Below are positions 1 to 8,045 of a stretch of DNA of 64,000 bases, in pieces. The DNA comes from Bradyrhizobium sp. 132 (GTDB taxonomy: Bacteria; Pseudomonadota; Alphaproteobacteria; Rhizobiales; Xanthobacteraceae), in the NCBI RefSeq assembly GCF_023074185.1, contig NZ_JADPKY010000132.1, forward strand, positions 62,001 to 126,000, given 5' to 3'. The notes beneath the pieces are model-generated. The model searched no databases, had not been told where the DNA came from, and saw only the letters and a program-made list of their open reading frames with translations. Within the stretch, counting starts at the first letter, position 1. Each line of letters begins with the position of its first letter. Position numbers and translations under genes: made by a program.

Positions 1-531
1 CTCGGCGATGTCGTCGAGGAATTCGCGCTTGATCCGGAACGGGCGTCCCGCCAGCGAGACTTCGACCTCACCCTGCGCACGGATGGTGTCGATATGCTCT
101 TTGAACAGACCGGTGACGTGGGCGGGATCGGATGGTGCCGCGATGGTCGCAACCGCCTTGGCTTCCGGAATGTGTCCGGCTGCCGCGAGGATCGCGGCGC
201 CGCCGAGGCTGTGACCGATCAGGATGGACGGTGCCTTTCGGACGCGACGCAGATGATCCGCCGCGCGCACGAGATCGGCGACGTTGGAGGAGAACGTTGA
301 ATTGGCGAAATCCCCCTCACTGGAGCCGAGCCCGGTGAAGTCGAAGCGCAGCACGGCGATGCCTTTGGCGGCGAGCGCGACCGAGATGCGCTTGGCGGCC
401 AGCGTGTCCTTGCCGCAGGTGAAGCAATGCGCGAACAGTGCGAAGGCCGCGGGCTCGCCGTCGGGTAGCTCCAGTGCGGCCGAAAGTTGATGGCCGCCTT
501 CGCCGGTGAATTGAAAGCGCTCTGTCGGCAT
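1..531 (-). CDS. Alpha/beta hydrolase, N-terminal part (likely hydrolase-OsmC fusion), cut by window edge
   Basis: The first 177 codons of a serine hydrolase that runs off the left edge; start is the ATG at 531. Visible features are an HCFTCGKD loop near residues 35-42, FDFTGLG near 63-69, and the nucleophile elbow GHSLGG with Ser108. The HCFTCxKD loop is typical of the hydrolase half of two-domain hydrolase/OsmC proteins of about 400 aa. An OsmC-like peroxide-reducing domain is therefore expected beyond the edge but cannot be seen. The gene follows the molybdoenzyme gene by 25 bases and is probably the last visible member of the P450 operon. Substrate unknown. Confidence 0.85.
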   Translation of the reverse strand, partial: MPTERFQFTGEGGHQLSAALELPDGEPAAFALFAHCFTCGKDTLAAKRISVALAAKGIAVLRFDFTGLGSSEGDFANSTFSSNVADLVRAADHLRRVRKAPSILIGHSLGGAAILAAAGHIPEAKAVATIAAPSDPAHVTGLFKEHIDTIRAQGEVEVSLAGRPFRIKREFLDDIAE

Positions 532-556
532 GGGCTTTCCTCGTTCTTGCTTGAAC

Positions 557-1219
557 CTAATCGCCTGAATAGCGCTGTTCGGCCCAGGGATCGCCGCGGT
601 TATGATAGCCGCGGACTTCCCAAAAGCCCGGCGCATCCGCGGTCAGGAATTCGATGGCCTGGAGCCATTTGGCGCTCTTCCAGAAATACAGATGCGGCAC
701 GACCAGCCGCACCGGGCCGCCATGCTCGTCCGACAATGGCTGGCCGGACCAGCTATGAGCGAGGAGTGCATCCTCGGCGGCAAAGTCGTCCAGCGCGAGA
801 TTGGTGGTGTAGCCGTCAGAAGAATGCAGCACCACGAAGCGCGCGTCGTCGCGCGGCTGGCAGGCAGCGAGCAGCTCGCGGGTCGCGAGCCCTTCCCATT
901 CATTGTCGTACCGCGACCATGTCGTCACGCAATGGATGTCGGAAGTGAACTGCGCTTGCTTCTGGGCGACGAAATCGGCGAAGGTCCAGAACACCGGGTT
1001 CTCGATTGCGCCGTAGACGTCGAGCCGCCAGCGCTCGCGCGAAACCGGCGGCACGACCCCAAGATCGAGCACCGGCCAGTCCTTTGTCAGATGCTGGCCG
1101 GGCGGCAGGCGCTGCTCTTCCGGGCGCGTGATCTTGCCGGTCAAAAAGCGGCCTTCGCGCGCCCATTTTTCTTTGGTGCGCGTCAGCTTGCTGTCGGGCG
1201 GCTCGTTGTCCTCGGCCAT
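557..1219 (-). CDS. Sulfite-oxidase-like molybdopterin oxidoreductase
   Basis: A 220-aa protein of the sulfite oxidase/YedY molybdopterin-binding fold, similar in size to the YuiH-type soluble members. Cys97, in [10 protein letters not shown], fits the cysteine ligand of molybdenum. [10 protein letters not shown] and [19 protein letters not shown] are typical of the fold. No Tat or Sec signal is visible, so it is probably cytoplasmic, and no heme partner is encoded nearby. It starts 3 bases after the stop of the upstream symporter gene, so the two are surely cotranscribed. The substrate cannot be read from sequence; the context suggests an accessory redox step in the P450-linked operon. Confidence 0.88.
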   Translation of the reverse strand: MAEDNEPPDSKLTRTKEKWAREGRFLTGKITRPEEQRLPPGQHLTKDWPVLDLGVVPPVSRERWRLDVYGAIENPVFWTFADFVAQKQAQFTSDIHCVTTWSRYDNEWEGLATRELLAACQPRDDARFVVLHSSDGYTTNLALDDFAAEDALLAHSWSGQPLSDEHGGPVRLVVPHLYFWKSAKWLQAIEFLTADAPGFWEVRGYHNRGDPWAEQRYSGD

Positions 1220-1222
1220 GAG

Positions 1223-2545
1223 CTACTCGTGGCGATGCATCGCGGAGGCGTGCTTGGTGTCGCGCATGGTGGAATAGATGATCAGCGACAGGCAGATGAC
1301 GCTGGCGAGATAGTAGTAGAACCACTCCTCGCGCCCGATGCTCTTGAAATAGAGTGCGATCGCCGGCGCCGTGCCGCCGAAGAGCGAGACCGTGATCGCA
1401 TAGGGCAGGCCGACGCCGAGGGCGCGGACATTGGTCGGGAACAGCTCGGCCTTTACCACCGCGTTGATCGAGGTGTAACCGGCGACGAACAGCCAGGCCG
1501 CGCAGATCAGTATGAACGCGATGAACGGCGACTTGGTCTCCTTCAGCGTCATCAGCAGCGGCACGGTTGCGAGCGTGCCTGCGACACCGAAGAAGATCAG
1601 CAACGGCTTGCGGCCGATCTTGTCGGAGATCGCACCATAGATTGGCTGCAGGATGGTCGCGAAAATCAGCGTGCCGAAGATCACGAAGGTGGTCTGGTCC
1701 TCGGTCAGCCCGACCGAAAGCTTCACGAACGTCTGCATGTAGGTGGTGAAGGTGTAGAACGCCGCGGTGCCGCCTGCGGTCAGGCCGACCACCAGCAGCA
1801 GTTCGCGGGGATAGCGCAGCAGGTTGGTAAGCGAGCCGGTCGGCTTCACAACCTTCCTGGCTTCCTCGAAGGCTTCGGTCTCATGCAGGCCGCGCCGCAT
1901 CACTGCGGCAAAGATCGCGAGCGCCGCACCGATCGCAAACGGGATACGCCAGCCCCAGGCTCTCAGTTCCTCCGGCGTGAGGAAGACTTTTTGCAGAAGC
2001 AGCAGCACGATGATCGCCGTGAGCTGGCCGCCGATCAGTGTGACATACTGAAAGCTCGAATAGAAACCGCGACGTTTGGGATCAGCGACCTCGCTGAGAT
2101 AGGTCGCGCTGGCGCCGTACTCGCCGCCGAGGCTCAGGCCCTCGATGATGCGGGCCAGCGCCAGGATCACCGGTGCGGCAAAGCCGATCGAGGCATAGGT
2201 CGGCGTCAACGCGATGATCAGCGAGCCGAAGCACATGAAGACGACCGACAGCGTCAGCGAGATGCGCCGCCCGTAATGATCGGCGATATAGCCGAACAAC
2301 CAGCCGCCCAGCGGGCGCATCAGGAATGTCGCCGCGAATACCACGGCGACATTCAATTGCTGCACGACGGGATCGCTGCCGGGAAAGAAAGCGGGAGCGA
2401 AATAGAGCGCGAACGCGGTATAGGCGTAGAAGTCGTACCACTCGACGAGATTGCCGATCGAACCGATGAAGATCGCCTTGATCCGGCGCTTGGCGTCGGA
2501 GATGTCAATGTGGTCGGAGGCCGGTCTGATTGCTTGCTCGGTCAC
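1223..2545 (-). CDS. MFS transporter, metabolite:H+ symporter (MHS) type
   Basis: A 440-aa integral membrane protein with about twelve hydrophobic segments. SIGNLVEWYDFYAY near residue 30, RPLGGWLFGYIADHYGRR near 77-94 and the central R-x-G-R-x-type loops are hallmarks of the MHS branch (relatives of KgtP, ProP and ShiA), which import organic acids or zwitterions with protons. The start is GTG at 2545, preceded by a GAGG ribosome-binding site. It lies 33 bases after the P450 gene and 3 bases before the molybdoenzyme gene. The operon position suggests it imports the P450 substrate, probably a carboxylate; this is inference. Confidence 0.92.
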   Translation of the reverse strand: MTEQAIRPASDHIDISDAKRRIKAIFIGSIGNLVEWYDFYAYTAFALYFAPAFFPGSDPVVQQLNVAVVFAATFLMRPLGGWLFGYIADHYGRRISLTLSVVFMCFGSLIIALTPTYASIGFAAPVILALARIIEGLSLGGEYGASATYLSEVADPKRRGFYSSFQYVTLIGGQLTAIIVLLLLQKVFLTPEELRAWGWRIPFAIGAALAIFAAVMRRGLHETEAFEEARKVVKPTGSLTNLLRYPRELLLVVGLTAGGTAAFYTFTTYMQTFVKLSVGLTEDQTTFVIFGTLIFATILQPIYGAISDKIGRKPLLIFFGVAGTLATVPLLMTLKETKSPFIAFILICAAWLFVAGYTSINAVVKAELFPTNVRALGVGLPYAITVSLFGGTAPAIALYFKSIGREEWFYYYLASVICLSLIIYSTMRDTKHASAMHRHE

Positions 2546-2578
2546 GTCCGGCCTCTTCGTATCGCTGTTTGGAAAGGT

Positions 2579-3802
2579 CTACATCGCCTTTCCAAGCAAA
2601 AATGGCAACTGGCGGGGGCCTCTGACGGTTCCCTGTGACCAGGTCACCGTGCCTGCCGGATCGAGGGCGAAGTCCGGAATTCGCTTCAGCCATTCCTCCA
2701 GCGCAACCTGCATCTCCATGCGCGCAAGGTTCGAGCCGACGCAGCGGTGGATGCCGAGGCCGAAGGCGGCGTGGCGGTTCTCGCGGCGGTCAATCACGAC
2801 CTTGTCAGCATCCGGAAAAATCTTTGGGTCGCGGTTCGCGGCCGGGAAGGACAGCAGCACCATGTTGCCCGGCTTGACCGGGCAGCCCGAGATCGTGGTC
2901 TCCTTGACCACTTCGCGCGCCATCGTCACCGGCGAATAGGCGCGCAGCAGCTCCTCCACCGCGTTCGGGATCAGCTCGGGCTCGGCAATCAGTCGCTCGC
3001 GATCGGCGGGCGTCCGGGCGAGGTGCCAGAGCGAGGAGCCGATCGCGCTCCAGGTGGTGTCGATGCCGGCGATCAGGAGCAGTCGCAGCGAGCCCAGCAC
3101 GTGGGAATCCTCGAGCGGATTGCCTTCCTTGTCCCTGGCATTCATCAGGTAGGAGATCAGATCGTCGGTCGGCTTGTTCTTGCGGGCCTCGATGTGGGCG
3201 CCGAAGTAAGCGCTCATCTCGTGCACGGCCTGAAGCAGCATGGTCTCGTCCTTGATGCCGAGCTCCAGGATCATGTGGATCCATTTGATGAAGAGATCGC
3301 TGTCGGACTCAGAAATGCCGAGCATGTGCGCGATTGCCCGCACCGGAATGTGCTTGGTGTAGCGCTCCGCCGCGTCTAGCCGACGTTCGGCGATGAATCC
3401 GTCGATCAACTCGTTGCAGATCGCGCGCACCCGCGGCTCCAGCTTCTTCATCGCGTCCGGCGTGAACGGCGGCAGAAGCAATTGCTTGGCGGGCTTGTGC
3501 ACCGGCGGATCGGAGGTGATCGGCGGGGCGGAGTTCCTGCTGGTGATTTCCGGCCGCACGTCGCGGACGATGATCCGGCGCGAGGAGAAATGCTCGCTGT
3601 CGTTGGCGATCTCGCGTACGGCCTCATAGGTCGTCGGCATGTAACAGCCGAGAAAACGTTCGGTGTGCACGACCGGGCCTGCGGCGCGCAACTCGTCCCA
3701 GATCGGGAAGGGATCTTCCGTCCATTGCGGATCGGTGTGGTCGAAATCATGGACCCAATCGGTCACGGGCGGATGGGCGGCGGGTTGGCTGACGTCGGAC
3801 AT
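2579..3802 (-). CDS. Cytochrome P450
   Basis: A soluble class I bacterial P450 of 407 aa. The I-helix oxygen-activation motif is AGIDTTWSA, the ExxR pair is in EELLRAYSP, and the heme-binding loop FGLGIHRCVG places the axial thiolate near Cys354. No membrane anchor is present. It needs two electrons from a ferredoxin, and the ferredoxin gene lies 59 bases upstream. No ferredoxin reductase is encoded nearby, so this must be supplied from elsewhere. The operon also encodes an importer. Substrate class is unknown; related Rhodopseudomonas/Bradyrhizobium enzymes act on small acids and terpenoids. Confidence 0.96.
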   Translation of the reverse strand: MSDVSQPAAHPPVTDWVHDFDHTDPQWTEDPFPIWDELRAAGPVVHTERFLGCYMPTTYEAVREIANDSEHFSSRRIIVRDVRPEITSRNSAPPITSDPPVHKPAKQLLLPPFTPDAMKKLEPRVRAICNELIDGFIAERRLDAAERYTKHIPVRAIAHMLGISESDSDLFIKWIHMILELGIKDETMLLQAVHEMSAYFGAHIEARKNKPTDDLISYLMNARDKEGNPLEDSHVLGSLRLLLIAGIDTTWSAIGSSLWHLARTPADRERLIAEPELIPNAVEELLRAYSPVTMAREVVKETTISGCPVKPGNMVLLSFPAANRDPKIFPDADKVVIDRRENRHAAFGLGIHRCVGSNLARMEMQVALEEWLKRIPDFALDPAGTVTWSQGTVRGPRQLPFLLGKAM

Positions 3803-3861
3803 ATCAGTGAATCCCTAGGGGCTCGTGTTCAAGAAAGGCACGCGGGGCGGCAGGCGGTGCG

Positions 3862-4071
3862 CTACTCCTCGATCACGTCGATTGCGATTTCCGGACAATT
3901 GGATTTGGCAAGCCAGGCCTTGTCTTCGAGGCCGGGCGGGACGGTGCCGTCGCCGGCCTCGTGGGCGTTGCCGTATTCGTCGAGCTCGAACAGCTCCGGC
4001 GCCAGCGCCTTGCAACGCGCGTGCCCCTGGCATTTGTCGGGATCGACGTGAATCCTCAGTCGCTCTGTCAT
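3862..4071 (-). CDS. Small P450-partner ferredoxin with CxxHxxC...CP motif
   Basis: A 69-aa ferredoxin. Cys14, His17, Cys20 and Cys59-Pro60 form CxxHxxC(n)CP, where His replaces one cysteine of the usual cluster motif. Such proteins usually carry a [3Fe-4S] cluster and feed electrons to P450s. I chose the ATG at 4071 because GAGGAA lies six bases upstream; an in-frame start at 4137 would add a 22-residue extension unlike the family. It is the first gene of the minus-strand operon, just before the P450, and divergent from tetR. Confidence 0.92.
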   Translation of the reverse strand: MTERLRIHVDPDKCQGHARCKALAPELFELDEYGNAHEAGDGTVPPGLEDKAWLAKSNCPEIAIDVIEE

Positions 4072-4158
4072 GGCGGCTTCCTCGGTCGTGCGCGCGTGAA
4101 CCCGAAGGGTGCGCGTTCCTCTTGTCAATTTTGTCACGGCATTGCCGCTTCTTCTAAG

Positions 4159-4214
4159 TTATAGCCTATTACATTCGCGGCAGGCTTCCCCTGTCAAGCG
4201 CAAACTTATAGGCT
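4159..4214. promoter_or_regulatory. Candidate operator pair between ferredoxin and tetR genes
   Basis: The 152-bp divergent region contains two related A/T-rich half sites: TTATAGCCTATTA at 4159-4171 and TTATAGGCT at 4206-4214. AGCCTAT and ATAGGCT are reverse complements, giving an inverted pair about 45 bp apart, and the first site is itself close to a palindrome (ATAG-C-CTAT). This position suits autoregulation by the TetR protein and control of the P450 operon. Only the sequence match is seen; binding is inferred. Confidence 0.45.
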
Positions 4215-4223
4215 CTGCGCAAC

Positions 4224-4871
4224 ATGCGTTCACAACTTGCCCGAAAACCCGAGAACACCTACCACCATGGCGATCTCCGGTACGCCCTGATCAAGGCTGC
4301 GCTACGCGAGGCGGAGCGGGGCGGAACGGAGGCGATCAGCATCAAGGCGCTTGCAAAGCAGCTCGGCGTCTCCCAGCCGGCGCCCTACCGGCATTTTGCC
4401 GATCGCGAGGCGCTGCTTGAGGCGGTGACGGCGCAGGCGTTCCGGCAGCTCAGCGCGATTTTGCGGGCCGCGATGGCAAAGCCGTCGAAGCAATCGAAAT
4501 TATCGCGGCTGGCGCAGGCGACGCTCGATTTCGGTCTGCACCGCAGTGGCATCTACCGGTTGATGTTCGCTTCGCGCACTGTGTCCTGCGCGCCCAAGGG
4601 CAGCGAGTTGCGCGAGGCCACGCACGAGACATTTGCGCTCGTGGTGGAAGCTCTTGAAGCGCCCGCGGTCGGCTATTTGCGCGAGCGGCACGCGCTCAAG
4701 ATCTGGGCGGCGCTGCACGGCGTGGTGATGCTGGCAGAGCAGGGCCTGTTCACCGGTGAGGCGGCGCATGCCACGCGCGAGGAGCTGGTGGAGGATTTTG
4801 TCAGCGAAACGAAGACAGCGCTTGCGGCGGCGATCAAGGCCGCGCGGCGCCGGAAAAAGGCTGGCACTTAA
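4224..4871 (+). CDS. TetR/AcrR-family transcriptional regulator
   Basis: A 215-aa regulator. The N-terminal helix-turn-helix spans about residues 12-60: YHHGDLRYALIKAALREAE, then ISIKALAKQLGVSQPAPYRHFADREAL. The C-terminal half is a variable ligand-binding domain (TetR_C type). It is transcribed away from the ferredoxin-P450-symporter operon, so it most likely represses that operon until a substrate or intermediate binds. Its stop codon overlaps the stop of the convergent racemase-like gene by 4 bases. Confidence 0.93.
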   Translation: MRSQLARKPENTYHHGDLRYALIKAALREAERGGTEAISIKALAKQLGVSQPAPYRHFADREALLEAVTAQAFRQLSAILRAAMAKPSKQSKLSRLAQATLDFGLHRSGIYRLMFASRTVSCAPKGSELREATHETFALVVEALEAPAVGYLRERHALKIWAALHGVVMLAEQGLFTGEAAHATREELVEDFVSETKTALAAAIKAARRRKKAGT

Positions 4872-5518
4872 TCCTTCGCCACCAACAGCTTCATCAGCTT
4901 CTCGACAGCGCTGTCAGGCGTGGTCACGACAGGGCGGCCGGTAGCCTCCGCCACGAGAGGCGCCGTCGCAGCGATACTGAACTGCGCGAGCGCGACGACG
5001 TCGCAATCGCGTAAGTCACGTGAGGCTTCCACGATCAGCCGGTCATGTGTCGCGCGGTCGCCGCGGTCGAGCGCGGCCAGCGCGCCTTCGGCAAGTTTCG
5101 GCACGATCTGGACGGAGGTCGGAAATTCCGGCGGCATCGAGGCCAGCGTGGGCGGGAAGGTCGAGAGCAGGCCGATCCGCTGGCCCATCGTCACCGCCCG
5201 TTCGATCATGGCTTCGTTCGGCTTGAGCACCGGCATCGGCGCATGCGCGCGCGCAACCGCCTCAATGCAGGGACCGAAGGCCGAGCAGGTGAACAGGATC
5301 GCATCCGCGCTGGTCGCCGCGGCGTAGTCGCCGAGCGCAAGGAAGCGCTCGGTCATGGCATTGTTGAGCTTGCCGTCACGCGCGAGATCAGCCGACAGGC
5401 TGTCGTCGAGCAGGTTCATCAGCCTCGCCTCTGGCCACGCCTTCGCGAACGCCGCCTCGATCGGGGCGATAGAATGCTTGAGGGCGTGGATCAGGGCGAT
5501 GCGAGGAGACGTCGTCAT
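4868..5518 (-). CDS. Asp/Glu racemase-family protein with one catalytic cysteine
   Basis: A 216-aa member of the aspartate/glutamate/hydantoin racemase fold. The first catalytic cysteine is present (FTCSAFG, Cys78). The second active-site position falls in VVALAQFSIAA, where Ser181 replaces the usual cysteine. A true two-base racemase needs both, so it may instead act as a one-cysteine decarboxylase or isomerase, like arylmalonate decarboxylase in principle. It lies at the 3' end of the minus-strand amino-acid set (RpiR, aminotransferase, AapJ-like), separated by a repeat. Confidence 0.85.
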   Translation of the reverse strand: MTTSPRIALIHALKHSIAPIEAAFAKAWPEARLMNLLDDSLSADLARDGKLNNAMTERFLALGDYAAATSADAILFTCSAFGPCIEAVARAHAPMPVLKPNEAMIERAVTMGQRIGLLSTFPPTLASMPPEFPTSVQIVPKLAEGALAALDRGDRATHDRLIVEASRDLRDCDVVALAQFSIAATAPLVAEATGRPVVTTPDSAVEKLMKLLVAKD

Positions 5519-5542
5519 TGAACGTTACCCGATGGAAGGTTT

Positions 5543-5660
5543 CGTGCCCCGGACGCAGCGCAATGCGCAGCATTGCGCGGCAGAGCCGGGGCCCATTGTC
5601 GCGGCGAGGTCCCGGCTCAGCGCCGCAGCGTTGCACGCTGCGGCGCGTCCGGGACACGCG
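5543..5660. repeat. Family A palindromic repeat (GTGCCCCGGACG...CGTCCGGGACAC)
   Basis: A GC-rich element with complementary ends, GTGCCCCGGACGC and GCGTCCGGGACACG, and internal inverted repeats such as CCGGGGCCC and GGTCCCGG. Related copies occur at 11308-11361, 35305-35360 and 51878-52020. It fills the gap between the racemase-like and AapJ-like genes and can fold into a long hairpin, so it may end or weaken read-through. Confidence 0.8.
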
Positions 5661-5666
5661 AGGCCT

Positions 5667-6680
5667 TTACTTGAACGGCACCGCGTACATCAAGCCGCCC
5701 TTGCTCCAGAGGCCGTTGAGGCCGCGCTCGAGCTTGAGCGGGCTCGCCTTGCCGACATTGCGCTCGTAGATCTCGCCGTAATTGCCGGTGGCCTTGATTG
5801 CCGTGACCAGCCATTTATTGTCGAGCCCCAGCCGCGAGCCGAGATCGCCGGAGGCGCCCAGAAGGCGCTGGATCGCCGGTGTCTGCGACTTCGCCATCTC
5901 GTCGACATTGGCTTGCGTGACGCCAAGCTCTTCGGCCTCGATCAGCCCGTAATGCAGCCAGGTGATGATGTCGCTCCAGACCTCATCGCCGTTGCGGGTG
6001 AAGGGGCCGAGCGGCTCCTTGCTGATGGTCTGCGGTAGCACGACGTAGTCAGCGGGGTTCGGCGCCGCGGTCGTCACGGCACCTGCGAGCGCGGAAGCGT
6101 CCTGGGTCATGGCATCGCAACGGCCGCCGAAGAACGTCTGGTACATCGTGTCGACGCGGTCGAACACCAGCGGTTTCCAGTCGATGCCATTCGCCCGGCC
6201 GTAGTCGCCGAGCGTGACCTCATGCGTGGTGCCCTGGGCGACGCAGACGGTGGCGCCCTTGAGATCCTTGATCTCCTTCACGCCGAGGTCTTTCTTCACG
6301 ACAAAGCCCTGGCCGTCGTAGAAGTTGATCGGGCCCTGCCGCAGGCCCAGCGTCACGCCGCGCAGATAGGTCTGCGTGGAGTTGCGGTAGAGCACGTCGA
6401 TCTCGCCGGACTGGAGCGCGGTGAAGCGGTTCTGCGCGGTCAGCGAGACGTAACGCACCTTGCTGGCATCGCCGAGTACGCCGGCGGCGAGGGCGCGGCA
6501 ATAATCGACGTCGAGACCCTTGTAATTGCCTTGCGAGTCCGGCGCGGAGAAGCCGGCAAAACCGGCGCTGACACCGCATATCAGCGTGCCGCGGCTCTTC
6601 ACCGTGTCGAGCGTCGCGGCCGATGCGACCACCGTCGATGCCGCGAGCACGCTCGCTGCGATAACCACTTTCCTCATCAT
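5667..6680 (-). CDS. aapJ: Polar amino-acid ABC transporter, periplasmic binding protein (AapJ-like)
   Basis: A 337-aa solute-binding protein (SBP_bac_3 family). A Sec signal peptide covers about residues 1-22 (MMRKVVIAASVLAASTVVASA). The mature start DTVKSRGTLICGV, and later LDVDYCRALA and SAGFAGFSAPD, are typical of AapJ/BztA proteins, which bind a broad range of L-amino acids. It follows the aminotransferase gene by 12 bases. Its cognate permeases are encoded divergently at 9006-11302. The ATP-binding subunit is missing from the locus. Confidence 0.9.
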   Translation of the reverse strand: MMRKVVIAASVLAASTVVASAATLDTVKSRGTLICGVSAGFAGFSAPDSQGNYKGLDVDYCRALAAGVLGDASKVRYVSLTAQNRFTALQSGEIDVLYRNSTQTYLRGVTLGLRQGPINFYDGQGFVVKKDLGVKEIKDLKGATVCVAQGTTHEVTLGDYGRANGIDWKPLVFDRVDTMYQTFFGGRCDAMTQDASALAGAVTTAAPNPADYVVLPQTISKEPLGPFTRNGDEVWSDIITWLHYGLIEAEELGVTQANVDEMAKSQTPAIQRLLGASGDLGSRLGLDNKWLVTAIKATGNYGEIYERNVGKASPLKLERGLNGLWSKGGLMYAVPFK

Positions 6681-6692
6681 GTTACACTCCCC

Positions 6693-8042
6693 TCAATGAT
6701 TGACACTACGCAACACGTGGTCGACGGCGGTGCCGAGCTTGTCGACGATCAGGTCGATCTCGTCAGCCGAAGTGATATAGGGCGGGGCCAGCAGCACGTG
6801 GTCGCCGCGGACCCCGTCCACGGTGCCGCCGCCGGGATAACAGCCGAGCCCGTTCGCCAAGGCCTCCGCCTTGATTTTCTGGTTCAGCTTCAGCGCCGGA
6901 TCGAACGAGCTGCGGCTGGCGCGATCGGCGACGAGCTCGATCGCCCAGAACAGCCCGCGGCCCCTGATGTCGCCGATATGGCGGTGGTTGCCGAAGCGCT
7001 CGGTCAGCCGCTGCTCGAGCTGCTTGCCGCGCTCCTTGACGCGTTCGAGCAGGCCGTCCTCGCGGATCACGTTTTGCACCTCGAGCGCGGCGGCGCAGGC
7101 GAGGGGATGCGCGAGATAAGTATGGCCGTGCTGAAACGCACCGGAGCCCGCACGGATCGTGTCGATGATCTTTCCGCTGGCAAGCATCGCGCCGATCGGC
7201 TGGTAGCCGCCGCCGAGGCCCTTCGCGATCGCCTGGATGTCGGGCGCGACGCCTTCCTGTTCCCATGCATGCGTGGTGCCGGTGCGGCCCATGCCGGACA
7301 TGACCTCGTCAAAGATGAGCAGCGCGCCATGTCGATTGCAGATCTCGCGGACCGCTTTGAAGTATCCGTCCGGCGCCGTTACCGCACCGGCGGTCGCGCC
7401 GACGACGGGCTCGGCGAGGAACGCCGCGACGGTCTCAGGGCCGAGCCGCTGAAACTCGGCTTCAAGTTCGGTGGCGAGGCGCGCCACAAACTGCGCATCT
7501 GATTCACCATCGTGTTTCTCGTGATAGGCGAAGGCCGGGGTCACATGGCTGAAAGCGTCGGAGAGCAGCGGCGCATAGGGCGCACGCCGCCACGCATTGC
7601 CGCCGGCGGCCAGCGCGCCCAGGGTGTTGCCGTGATAGCTCTGGCGCCGCGCGATGAAATGCTGCCGCCGCGGCTCGCCACGCTCGATGAAATATTGCCG
7701 CGCGAGCTTGATGCTGGCTTCGATCGCCTCCGATCCGCCACTGACGAAATAAGCATAGGCGAGGCCGCCGGGCTCGTGGCCGACCAGCAGCTCGGCCAGC
7801 GCCTCGGCCGGCTCGGAGGAGAAGAAAGCGGTGTGCGCATAGGCCAGCGTCGAGGCCTGCTTCGCTATCGCTGCGATCACGCGCGGATGCTGATGGCCCA
7901 GGCAGGATACGGCCGCACCGCCGGATGCGTCGATCACGCGGCGTCCGTCCTCGGCCAGGAGATAGACGCCTTCGCCGCCGATCGCCTTGGGCGGCGTTTC
8001 GCGCAACGAACGGTGCAGCACGCGGCTGGTGCGAGCGGCCAT
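6693..8042 (-). CDS. Class III pyridoxal-phosphate aminotransferase
   Basis: A 449-aa fold-type I aminotransferase of the acetylornithine/omega-amino-acid group. The PLP lysine lies in AIAKGLGGGYQP. The cofactor aspartate is in LLIFDEVMSGMGRTG, the phosphate-binding loop is SGGSEAIEASIKLARQY, and HGHTYLAHPLACAAAL is also characteristic. It moves an amino group between an amine or amino acid and a 2-oxo acid. Four bases separate it from rpiR upstream and 12 from the AapJ-like gene downstream, so it probably processes the compound imported by this system. Exact substrate unknown. Confidence 0.92.
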   Translation of the reverse strand: MAARTSRVLHRSLRETPPKAIGGEGVYLLAEDGRRVIDASGGAAVSCLGHQHPRVIAAIAKQASTLAYAHTAFFSSEPAEALAELLVGHEPGGLAYAYFVSGGSEAIEASIKLARQYFIERGEPRRQHFIARRQSYHGNTLGALAAGGNAWRRAPYAPLLSDAFSHVTPAFAYHEKHDGESDAQFVARLATELEAEFQRLGPETVAAFLAEPVVGATAGAVTAPDGYFKAVREICNRHGALLIFDEVMSGMGRTGTTHAWEQEGVAPDIQAIAKGLGGGYQPIGAMLASGKIIDTIRAGSGAFQHGHTYLAHPLACAAALEVQNVIREDGLLERVKERGKQLEQRLTERFGNHRHIGDIRGRGLFWAIELVADRASRSSFDPALKLNQKIKAEALANGLGCYPGGGTVDGVRGDHVLLAPPYITSADEIDLIVDKLGTAVDHVLRSVNH

Positions 8043-8045
8043 GGG

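Noticed and set aside
602-2638. A 678-codon open frame on the plus strand
   Set aside because: It lies antisense to the molybdoenzyme and MFS genes, which have clear family motifs; its translation is rich in Arg, Asp and Gly with no recognisable domain, as expected for a GC-rich shadow frame.
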